Of a stretch of 5,936 nucleotides of DNA, positions 1-5,936 are shown in pieces. The translations under genes and the position numbers were made by a program. Position 1 is the first letter of the stretch. Every line of letters begins with the position of its first letter. This DNA comes from Bacteroidota bacterium. GTDB taxonomy: Bacteria; Bacteroidota; Bacteroidia; Flavobacteriales; Flavobacteriaceae. The stretch is taken from contig JAJYSO010000128.1 in assembly GCA_021793535.1 (NCBI GenBank), forward strand, positions 1 through 5,936, in the 5' to 3' direction. Below the pieces are notes generated by a model. That model worked only from the letters and a program-made list of their open reading frames with translations, was not told the DNA's origin and did no database searches.

Positions 1-2695
1 CCCTCAATCCACTACTGTATTTCCAAATAGGTTCACCAGAAGCCTTTTCAACGTCATATTTATCGATTCCATTTTCAATTTGTTCATACGGTTCCGTTTC
101 TTTAGGAAGATGACTTACTTTTTCAAGTGCCTCTTCAAGCGAACCTTGTGAAGAATACTCCTGAATGTCCCGGGGCAATGCGTCCATCTTTAGGACCTCC
201 GACCGCCGTATGGCCGTTTCTAAAAACTTTTTTTCACCTGTGTATTTATATCCCATAAGAATGGGATGAATCGTAGCCAAGTAAGATTCATATTCATGCC
301 CCCAGGGTGGAACATCCTGCAATCTTCTTGCATTTTCTACCAAGGCTGCCTTAATTTTATCAGGGTGCTTATTGGTAAAGTTTAAATATTGATCCAATCC
401 ATGAGAAGCATAGGCCTGCGCATAATCATAACGATCCCGAACCAGATTACCTTGTTGTTCCCCTTGCAGCACTAACATTTTCTGCACCCGAAAATCCAGT
501 TCCTTTCCATACTTTTCATCCTTAGTCGCATTATATAACCAACTCAAGTTCCATACTGATAAGTAAAGTCGTCTACCCGTAATTCCATGTTCTCCCCAGT
601 TTCTCCTCAAATAATGGTCTCCTGTCAATTGAGCTACTTCCAAACTTCTATTGTCTCCTGTCACAAAATAAGAGGTGATCCAACCCGGAGTCCAAACGTG
701 TGCACTCAATTGCGAAATCCAATGCTGGGTCGAGTGTCTCCGCCCCATCCCAACATAAGGGCTTCCCGGTAAGGAATCCTTCTTAAATTTCCAATAATCC
801 AATGCCGGATTTGAATCCCCCGTAAACTCAGTGTTTTTAGGCCAATGAATTTGATTGATATCCATAGAAAATCGACTAGAAGCCTCTGCTTGCCTATAGA
901 GGTCTTTATTTCCCGTCCGCAGAAACTCCAACCACCACATAAAATCTTGCGCCGGTTCGTTACCTCCCCACTGATGCCATTCATCTGCATAAAAGTAGTT
1001 CTTCATCTCCCCAAAATCCCACATACCATACCATGGTTCCCAGTGCTGATTATAAAGCATCCACTGATACTTGTAAGCCAAGCTTCTTTGAAAAGCAGGA
1101 TGTTTTTCATTGGCAACGGACAAGTCGCCAAAAACTTTGCTCATCGCATATTGCTCAGGGACAGCATGAGCTACTGGCGGGTCTAAAAAGTAATCCATAA
1201 CCGTTTTAGACTCTCTTGCACCGTTATCTTTTTTGAAAAAATAAAACACATTCTCCGTTGTCTTTGCTACTCCTTGTGCAAAATTATCGAACTCATCTCC
1301 ATCCACTACAGAGGAACTGTATCGGGCAAAACTCATCGGTTCTACATTGGGGCTCCAAGAAAAAGCATGAATGACATCTTCTGCCGCATTAACGTGTAAT
1401 TCCTTGGGGTATTCTTGAAAAAAGTTTTTGACACCCACAGCTATTCCTTGTTTTGAATCACTGATTTCTATCCAGCCATCTGCTTTTGTCCCCACAGCCG
1501 TTTTTTGATCTCCTTTCTTGGTAAGCAATGCTTCAAAAGCCCCTTTTTGATGCACGTTGGAAGCCGACACCTTTAGCGGTGGCATCCTCGAAGGATTGTC
1601 ACCAGTCTGCAGTATTCCAATCTCATCCTTACGTTGAAGTGCTGTTTTATAGGACTGCTCCTCCCCCTGCTCCCACCAATCACCCTTCTGATAAGTCGTC
1701 TTATACTGCAAGGGGTATTGGAGATGGTAATTTAAAGATAGCCCCATTTGCTTAATTTGATCTTTAGGTGTGGTCCACCTTGAATCATTCGCGCCGGCCA
1801 AAGAGTCCTCATTGATGATATCCTGATCGGCAGTAGCAATCATAGCGTGCTGTCCTTTTAATAGAGGGTGTTGTGTAGGCTGTCCGGTATACACGATCGT
1901 ATTGAGTACGCGCAAATAAGTTTGTCCAGCGTAAGCATGTAGATGCATCTCAAATGGTGCTTCTTGCTTGTGATCATAATGATATATCCCCTCAATGTGC
2001 AAGACGGTATGCAAAGGTCCAGAACCTTTATCTGCCCGGACAAAAGTAATCTCGGCTTTAGAGAGGTCAATATCGTCACCGTCCACAATATCCAAAAAAT
2101 TCCCTCTTCCATTATCCGGGCTATAGGCAATAACATCTTCTGAATCAAATTTTACTTCGTCGACAAACCCACCGATTCCCTTTCTTAAGCTAAATTCCAT
2201 CGCTCCTGTATTTACGCGAATCCTACCCCCATCAACCCAGTGATTCGAAACGGTTATTTTATCCGTCTTCGGTGTTTGATGCTCAATACCCTCTCCATAT
2301 TCCAATGTATATTGTCCCTGTCCATTGGAAAAGATAAAAACCCATATCCATTGAATGCCATTATCGGCAGGCTCCCAGGTATTGACTTGTGTAATTTGAG
2401 AAGGAATGACTTTTCCCGCTTGGTCCTTTATCTGTACGTTATTTGGAGAGAACAACTGCCCCTTGGGAAAGGGGATACCAAAGGTTAAAGGAGCCCCTGG
2501 TCGATCTTCTTCCACAGAAAGCTTTACCTGATGAACTTTTTCCCCTCCGAACTGAGGCTTTGCCACAGCCCTACCCCCTGTCGAGCATAAAAGGGCAATT
2601 AAAATAATGAGAAACGCAAAAGTCAAGTTATCCTCTCTCGGGCCTCTACTGGATTGACGATTAAACAATTTAAGTGAAAATTGGTAGAAGTTCAT
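1..2695 (-). CDS. Secreted PcRGLX/YetA-like protein (exo-rhamnogalacturonan lyase-like), 3' end off the window
   Basis: Reading down from the ATG at 2695 gives 898 codons with no stop to the window edge, so the C-terminus is missing. Residues 1-45 look like a signal peptide. About 55-150 resemble a RIFT-barrel domain, with the family-like stretches PLTFGIPFPKG (69-79) and WEPADNGIQWIWV (107-119). About 150-470 look like the beta-sandwich, with HLHAYAGQTYLRV (251-263) followed by TIVYTG. From about 480 on, the sequence is rich in Trp, Tyr and His and fits an alpha/alpha toroid: GMWDFGE (557-563), WGGNE (576-580), a His cluster (H654, H658, H666) and PPWGHEYESY (796-805). This order matches Penicillium PcRGLX (polysaccharide lyase family 26) and Bacillus YetA. 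By inference it is an exported lyase or related enzyme acting on an acidic, possibly rhamnogalacturonan-like, glycan. Family assignment is from remembered motifs; substrate and active-site residues are unverified. It is last of the four genes, 56 bp after the transporter. Confidence 0.8.
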   Translation of the reverse strand, partial: MNFYQFSLKLFNRQSSRGPREDNLTFAFLIILIALLCSTGGRAVAKPQFGGEKVHQVKLSVEEDRPGAPLTFGIPFPKGQLFSPNNVQIKDQAGKVIPSQITQVNTWEPADNGIQWIWVFIFSNGQGQYTLEYGEGIEHQTPKTDKITVSNHWVDGGRIRVNTGAMEFSLRKGIGGFVDEVKFDSEDVIAYSPDNGRGNFLDIVDGDDIDLSKAEITFVRADKGSGPLHTVLHIEGIYHYDHKQEAPFEMHLHAYAGQTYLRVLNTIVYTGQPTQHPLLKGQHAMIATADQDIINEDSLAGANDSRWTTPKDQIKQMGLSLNYHLQYPLQYKTTYQKGDWWEQGEEQSYKTALQRKDEIGILQTGDNPSRMPPLKVSASNVHQKGAFEALLTKKGDQKTAVGTKADGWIEISDSKQGIAVGVKNFFQEYPKELHVNAAEDVIHAFSWSPNVEPMSFARYSSSVVDGDEFDNFAQGVAKTTENVFYFFKKDNGARESKTVMDYFLDPPVAHAVPEQYAMSKVFGDLSVANEKHPAFQRSLAYKYQWMLYNQHWEPWYGMWDFGEMKNYFYADEWHQWGGNEPAQDFMWWLEFLRTGNKDLYRQAEASSRFSMDINQIHWPKNTEFTGDSNPALDYWKFKKDSLPGSPYVGMGRRHSTQHWISQLSAHVWTPGWITSYFVTGDNRSLEVAQLTGDHYLRRNWGEHGITGRRLYLSVWNLSWLYNATKDEKYGKELDFRVQKMLVLQGEQQGNLVRDRYDYAQAYASHGLDQYLNFTNKHPDKIKAALVENARRLQDVPPWGHEYESYLATIHPILMGYKYTGEKKFLETAIRRSEVLKMDALPRDIQEYSSQGSLEEALEKVSHLPKETEPYEQIENGIDKYDVEKASGEPIWKYSSGLR
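2561..2695 (-). other. Signal peptide of the YetA-like protein
   Basis: The first 45 residues have an unusually long polar N-region of about 23 residues with several Lys and Arg, a hydrophobic core LTFAFLIILIALL (24-36), and a signal peptidase I-type end at AVA (43-45) before KPQ. The protein is therefore probably exported to the periplasm or beyond. C37 lies in the core, but the preceding residues A-L-L do not make a good lipobox. An in-frame TTG at 2626 (residue 24) would remove the whole charged region, so the ATG at 2695 is preferred. Confidence 0.65.
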
Positions 2696-2751
2696 AGGTA
2701 AGTAAGTTTGAGATATAACTCCTTTTCGGAATACCGTTAGCAATAAATTAT
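2696..2751. other. Transporter-YetA-like intergenic gap
   Basis: This 56-bp gap holds the displaced AAAAGGAG noted separately. There is no terminator-like hairpin with a T run and no clear -33/-7 promoter. The YetA-like frame stays open through the gap, but no better start codon is present than the ATG at 2695. Co-transcription with the transporter is likely. Confidence 0.45.
2719..2726 (-). promoter_or_regulatory. Shine-Dalgarno-like AAAAGGAG far upstream of the YetA-like start
   Basis: The only purine-rich, anti-16S-like sequence in the 56-bp gap reads AAAAGGAG on the minus strand. It lies 23 nt before the ATG at 2695, too far for a standard ribosome binding site. No ATG or GTG in the right frame lies at normal spacing after it. 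It may be incidental, since Bacteroidota often do not use Shine-Dalgarno pairing. Confidence 0.25.
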
Positions 2752-4017
2752 TTAGGATTTTGATTTTTGAATGGTTTTGTTACGCACAATTGGTTTTGCC
2801 CAAAAGCTAATGCTTAGAATGTATCCGAGCGTAATAAAAATAAAGAGCATTCCCGTCTTTAAGGTCGTGACATCGCTAATTCCACCAATGAGCAATTGTA
2901 TAACCGCTCCACCGGCAATACCCGACATGAGAATACCCGCGAAAGAACCGTGGTGTTTATCAACTGAATTAAGACCGAGAGAAACAATCGAAGGATACAT
3001 TACAGAAAGAGAAAATCCCGTAATTGGAAGGCACCATAAGGCTATATCATGACTTCCAAAAATACCAAGCGCTAAGAAAACAAGGGCCGAAAGAGTAAAC
3101 CACCTCAACACTAATTTGCTATCAAAGAGTCGCATGCAGATCAGACCAAAAAGCCCTCCAATTGTCATTAATAACCAAAAATAGGATACCGCATCGGCCC
3201 CTGCTGTATCAGGATCAACGCCGTGATAGACACTTAAAAACTTGGACATCCAAAACGAGATTCCCTGTTCAGTACCTACGTAAGCAAAAATCCCCAAGAA
3301 ATACAAGATGACATACTTATTCTTAAGTAACTCCATAAAACTGACTTTTGATCCCACCCTCTCATCAGATTTTAAAGTTATTTTGGGGAATTTTGTCAGA
3401 GCCACCAATACAATCATCAATAAACTAATCAAGGCAAATACCCAATATACGGAAATCCAGGAAAGTGATTCGGGAACCATTTGACTCAAAAGATTAACCA
3501 AGGGCTTTTCAGTATTTCCGGCATCTATATTCTTAACCAGATAAGAGTACATTTGAGGGCTTACAAAAGAAGCTAACCCAAATATCAACTGTGCCATCAC
3601 AGAAGTAAAGGCAAAATTTTCTTCACCTCCCGAGACCCGTAACAACGGGTTGATCACTACCTGCAATACAGCCATCCCCGTTCCTATGATAAATAAGGAA
3701 GTGAAAAAACTAGTATAACTGGGAAATAATCCTACCATTATCGAGCCTAAAAGTGCGAGAAGAAAGGCAATGAGAATCATTTTTTTTCCACCAAATTTCT
3801 CAACCATAATGCCCGAAGGGATCGACATAATCCCATAGGCTATAAAAAAGGCAAAAGGTAAAAAACCGACCATTGTATCAGAAAGGTGGAAGCTCTCGGA
3901 CACTTTAGGGTTAAGTGCTCCTAAAATATTAGTCAAAAAAGAAATCACGAAGAAGACCAAAAAGATAAGGCCCACGATCAAATGATTTCGGTCAGAAGTA
4001 GTTATTTTATTGCTCAT
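2752..4017 (-). CDS. FucP/GluP-type sugar MFS transporter
   Basis: A complete 421-residue inner-membrane permease with about 12 hydrophobic segments (roughly 12-35, 48-70, 79-97, 102-125, 137-160, 188-207, 235-258, 275-297, 303-320, 325-348, 358-380, 388-407), which is the normal size for sugar:cation symporters of the fucose permease group. Family marks are LQVVINPLLRVSGGEE (118-133), LTKFPK just after segment 6 (207-212), YVGTEQG (246-252), MYPSIVSLGL (340-349) and AGILMSGIAGGAVIQ (360-374), each of which aligns with E. coli FucP. Against FucP from memory, the positions of D46 and E135 are G33 and Q119 here, so substrate or ion coupling probably differs from fucose/H+ symport. The ATG at 4017 is a clear start although no good ribosome binding site precedes it. 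It follows the ROK kinase by 51 bp, which suggests that it imports the sugar the kinase phosphorylates. The exact sugar is unknown. Confidence 0.88.
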   Translation of the reverse strand: MSNKITTSDRNHLIVGLIFLVFFVISFLTNILGALNPKVSESFHLSDTMVGFLPFAFFIAYGIMSIPSGIMVEKFGGKKMILIAFLLALLGSIMVGLFPSYTSFFTSLFIIGTGMAVLQVVINPLLRVSGGEENFAFTSVMAQLIFGLASFVSPQMYSYLVKNIDAGNTEKPLVNLLSQMVPESLSWISVYWVFALISLLMIVLVALTKFPKITLKSDERVGSKVSFMELLKNKYVILYFLGIFAYVGTEQGISFWMSKFLSVYHGVDPDTAGADAVSYFWLLMTIGGLFGLICMRLFDSKLVLRWFTLSALVFLALGIFGSHDIALWCLPITGFSLSVMYPSIVSLGLNSVDKHHGSFAGILMSGIAGGAVIQLLIGGISDVTTLKTGMLFIFITLGYILSISFWAKPIVRNKTIQKSKS

Positions 4018-4068
4018 GAATAGTAGTTACATAGATGTAAAAGAAAATATTTTTCTCTTTTGTGATGA
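4018..4068. other. ROK-transporter intergenic gap
   Basis: This 51-bp AT-rich gap is the only one with notable structure, namely the two neighbouring inverted repeats at 4027-4040 and 4042-4056. I see no GC-rich stem followed by a T run, so no intrinsic terminator, and no good match to the Bacteroidota -7 box TAnnTTTG. Read-through from the kinase into the transporter gene is the simplest reading. Confidence 0.5.
4027..4040. repeat. Perfect 6-bp inverted repeat upstream of the transporter gene
   Basis: TTACAT-AG-ATGTAA is a perfect 14-bp palindrome with a 2-bp centre, 10 bp before the transporter ATG. The loop is too short for an RNA hairpin, so if functional it would be a protein-binding site, for example an operator. 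A second AT-rich inverted repeat (AGAAAA-TAT-TTTTCT, 4042-4056) sits beside it. Short palindromes are common in AT-rich gaps, so this is tentative. Confidence 0.3.
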
Positions 4069-4926
4069 TCATCTCATTTCTTCGATCCGATCGAAATCAT
4101 GCCACAACGCCACCGCACCTAAGATTCCGCTATGATCAAGCTCTGAAACAACAATCTTTAATTTTTTTAAGGAGTGCGTATAGGCAAACTTATGCAAACG
4201 CTCCCACATGGGTTTTTCAAACAAGTCAAATGCTTTTTTAACAGATCCTCCAAAAATAATAACTTGCGGGTCATAGGTATAAAGTACCATTTTTATCGCC
4301 TCTGCTAAATAGTATCCAAATTGAGTAAACCGATCTTGGGCAACTGGATCTCCGCTCCGTGCTTTCTCGTATACCGTTGTCCCGGTGGTCCGGTATAAAT
4401 TTTCAAAGGATTGACCGCTGGCATAGTATTCATAGTTATGCTTTAGATAGGCTACCATCCCAAATTCTCCCGCACCGCAATTGGCACCCATATACAACCG
4501 GTCATGGATAATCACTCCTCCTCCTAGCCCCGTTCCTAAGGTAAGCCCCACTATATTTTCATATGCTTTGCCTTTGCCAAAGTACTTTTCGCCAAGAACA
4601 AAACAATTGGCGTCATTGTTTACCAATACCGGAACACCATACTTACTTTCAAGATGTGCTTTTAAAGGGACCTCTTTTAACGAAGGAATATTTTGCACAT
4701 CATAAACAATTCCTGCTTTCACGTCCACCACACTGGGAACTCCAATCCCAATTCGGTCTACCTGATGCTCTTTAAATTGGTCAATTACCGAAAAAAGCGC
4801 TTTTAAGACTTCCGGTTCTGAAGCCGTTGAAGGGGTCAATTCCAATGCGGTTTTCATTAGCCGATCTCCTGTCACAAGTCCAGCCCGAATCTGAGTTCCT
4901 CCGAAATCTATACCCAATACTCCCAT
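4069..4926 (-). CDS. ROK family sugar kinase (glucokinase-like) without the zinc motif
   Basis: A complete 285-residue cytoplasmic protein of usual ROK kinase length, expected to transfer phosphate from ATP to a hexose or amino sugar. Motifs in order: ATP phosphate loop GIDFGGTQ (5-12); GIGVPSVVD (60-68); NNDAN (103-107), where D105 is the probable catalytic base; GTGLGGG (131-137); GAGEFG (151-156); YDPQVIIFGGSV (218-229). No helix-turn-helix domain precedes the kinase domain, so this is not a ROK repressor. The usual zinc site (GH...CxCGxxGCxE) is absent: the H position is M157, and the following loop reads YLKHNYEYYASGQ (160-172) with no cysteines. The ATG at 4926 is chosen because MGVLGIDFGG is a normal ROK N-terminus. 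The TTG at 4956 would add ten residues and overlap the PIG-L gene. It begins 10 bp after the PIG-L stop, so it is almost certainly co-transcribed. The exact sugar cannot be told. Confidence 0.9.
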   Translation of the reverse strand: MGVLGIDFGGTQIRAGLVTGDRLMKTALELTPSTASEPEVLKALFSVIDQFKEHQVDRIGIGVPSVVDVKAGIVYDVQNIPSLKEVPLKAHLESKYGVPVLVNNDANCFVLGEKYFGKGKAYENIVGLTLGTGLGGGVIIHDRLYMGANCGAGEFGMVAYLKHNYEYYASGQSFENLYRTTGTTVYEKARSGDPVAQDRFTQFGYYLAEAIKMVLYTYDPQVIIFGGSVKKAFDLFEKPMWERLHKFAYTHSLKKLKIVVSELDHSGILGAVALWHDFDRIEEMR

Positions 4927-4936
4927 TGCTGTTCTT

Positions 4937-5936
4937 TTACTGATTCCCAAGGGCAATTAAGTTAGCAAACAACTTAAAGGCTCCCGCATTACCATTGGGT
5001 AATTGTCGGAAAAAGCCCAACCCGGTATACACATAATATCCTTTACCATATTTACCGACCAATAAGCTCCCCTTGAGTTCGTCATGACCTTTGTCATGCA
5101 TCCCCAGAATAGGGGTTAAGGCGGGATCCCATTCATGACCAAAGTACAAGCCTCTTTCTTGGACCCAATTGTCAAAATCCTTATGGGTAATCTTATTAGG
5201 AATATTCATCACAGGGTGGTCTGGGGCCAGAAAATTAACCGCAGCCTTTTCATTGGTCACTCGATCCAAAGGAGCTGTTTTTAATTTAAATGGAGCTATT
5301 TTATCGGTCAACATTCCATAACTCTGGCTGTATTGTGTAATTAAAGTTCCGCCTTCTTTAACATAATCAAAGAGCACATCTTGATTAGCAATGAGGTCTT
5401 TATCCAAATTATAAATACGGATTCCGAGCACAACTGCATCATATTTTTGAAGCTCTTTCAAGCGTAGTCCCTTGGAAGGAATAATAGTTACATCGTATCC
5501 TATTTTTTCCAAACTGCTGGGCACATCATCTCCCGCTCCCATAATATAAGCGATTTTCTTTCCGACCGTTTTAACTTGAGCATTGTTGACTTTTACTTGC
5601 TCGGGCAAAACAACGGTTTGCGTGGGAATGTGGGCATAGTCGATAACGTGTACGTTAGCCGTATACTCTTTTCCATTTATAGCAGATTTAAAAACAGGAG
5701 TGATATAACCCTCACTTTCCACAGTTGAAGGTGGGGTTACTTTAAAGGGAATCGTTTTTTGAGCATCCTTATTTTTAAGCTCAAGTGCAATACTCTGAGG
5801 TTCTACTTTCCATCCTTCAGGCGCCTGTAAACGTAGCGTACCCTTTACATGGCTCGCATAGGCATTGACTTCAATCTGAAGTTCTTTTGCTTGGCCATCA
5901 TTGAACATAAGCACGTGATCTTGTGCCATTAAAGAG
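4937..5936 (-). CDS. PIG-L family deacetylase, C-terminal part (N-terminus off the window)
   Basis: The frame is open to the right edge, so the ATG at 5929 is probably internal. Numbering residues from it, about 1-97 look like an Ig-like beta-sandwich domain of the NEW3 type (APEGW at 36-40, PFKVTPP at 61-67), ending in IDYAHIPTQ (96-104). About 123-327 form a class I glutamine amidotransferase-like alpha/beta domain: KKIAYIMGAGDDVP (124-137), YDAVVLGIRIYN (163-174), GGTLITQY (193-200), FLAPDHPVMNIPNKIT (233-248), WVQERGLYF (255-263), GSLLVGKYGKG (287-297) and GFFRQLP (305-311). The visible part has no cysteine, so this domain cannot be an active amidotransferase. Such extensions are known to me from long Bacteroidota proteins whose N-terminal PIG-L domain is a zinc-dependent deacetylase of GlcNAc-type sugars. 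That catalytic domain is not visible here, so the name rests on the C-terminal architecture. It is the most upstream of the four genes, and the ROK gene follows after 10 bp. Confidence 0.75.
   Translation of the reverse strand, partial: SLMAQDHVLMFNDGQAKELQIEVNAYASHVKGTLRLQAPEGWKVEPQSIALELKNKDAQKTIPFKVTPPSTVESEGYITPVFKSAINGKEYTANVHVIDYAHIPTQTVVLPEQVKVNNAQVKTVGKKIAYIMGAGDDVPSSLEKIGYDVTIIPSKGLRLKELQKYDAVVLGIRIYNLDKDLIANQDVLFDYVKEGGTLITQYSQSYGMLTDKIAPFKLKTAPLDRVTNEKAAVNFLAPDHPVMNIPNKITHKDFDNWVQERGLYFGHEWDPALTPILGMHDKGHDELKGSLLVGKYGKGYYVYTGLGFFRQLPNGNAGAFKLFANLIALGNQ

Noticed and set aside
845..1186. Plus-strand open frame of 113 codons
   Set aside because: It is antisense to the toroid region of the YetA-like gene, with no recognisable motif. 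It is a shadow of that gene's codon pattern.
1858..2148. Minus-strand open frame of 96 codons
   Set aside because: It lies inside the YetA-like gene in another frame. Its translation has no recognisable domain, while the long frame reads through with clear family motifs.
2579..2595. Possible lipoprotein cleavage site at C37 of the YetA-like protein
   Set aside because: Residues A-L-L before the Cys do not match the lipobox, whereas the later AVA-KPQ fits signal peptidase I.
2728..2737. CGG-AATA-CCG as a possible terminator stem
   Set aside because: A 3-bp stem with no T run is too weak to call.
2771..3052. Plus-strand open frame antisense to the transporter's C-terminal half
   Set aside because: It shows no domain and no start context, and the opposite strand encodes clear FucP-type motifs.
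4064..4073. Perfect palindrome GATGATCATC at the end of the ROK gene
   Set aside because: It overlaps the stop codon, is only 10 bp with no spacer, and is likely to occur by chance.
4481..4775. Two overlapping plus-strand open frames antisense to the ROK gene
   Set aside because: They overlap each other in different frames and mirror the conserved kinase coding sequence.
4927..4956. Alternative TTG start for the ROK kinase at 4956
   Set aside because: It would add MPLGISKRTA before the standard MGVLGIDFGG N-terminus and overlap the PIG-L gene. The ATG at 4926 fits the family.

Overview
The window is a compact, fully coding stretch of what looks like a Bacteroidota genome, probably a Flavobacteriia- or Cytophagia-type polysaccharide degrader. 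This rests on moderate-to-low GC, poor Shine-Dalgarno sequences, and protein types common in that phylum: a PIG-L deacetylase with a long C-terminal extension, a FucP-type sugar MFS transporter, and a zinc-motif-less ROK kinase. The genus cannot be told from the sequence.

All four genes lie on the minus strand, so transcription runs from high to low coordinates. In transcription order they are: (1) 5936-4937, the C-terminal part of a PIG-L family deacetylase whose catalytic N-terminus is off the right edge; (2) 4926-4069, a ROK family sugar kinase starting 10 bp after the PIG-L stop; (3) 4017-2752, a 421-residue FucP/GluP-type sugar transporter; (4) 2695 to beyond position 1, a large secreted protein of the PcRGLX/YetA type (RIFT barrel, beta-sandwich, alpha/alpha toroid), related to the exo-rhamnogalacturonan lyases. 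I translated this last frame by hand: it has 898 codons without a stop and runs off the left edge. The gaps are 10, 51 and 56 bp with no convincing terminator, so a single operon is likely.

The parts fit a small sugar-scavenging module. A secreted lyase-like protein would act on a polysaccharide, a deacetylase would remove N-acetyl (or other acyl) groups from sugars, an inner-membrane permease would import the product, and a cytoplasmic kinase would phosphorylate it. The substrate is not determined. No SusC/SusD pair or regulator lies inside the window.

No RNA genes, mobile elements, CRISPR arrays or long repeats were seen, and no stretch over 60 bp lacks a gene. The points most worth a second look are the unusual gene combination, the non-canonical sugar/zinc site of the ROK protein, and the apparent loss of both FucP-type acidic transport residues in the MFS protein.
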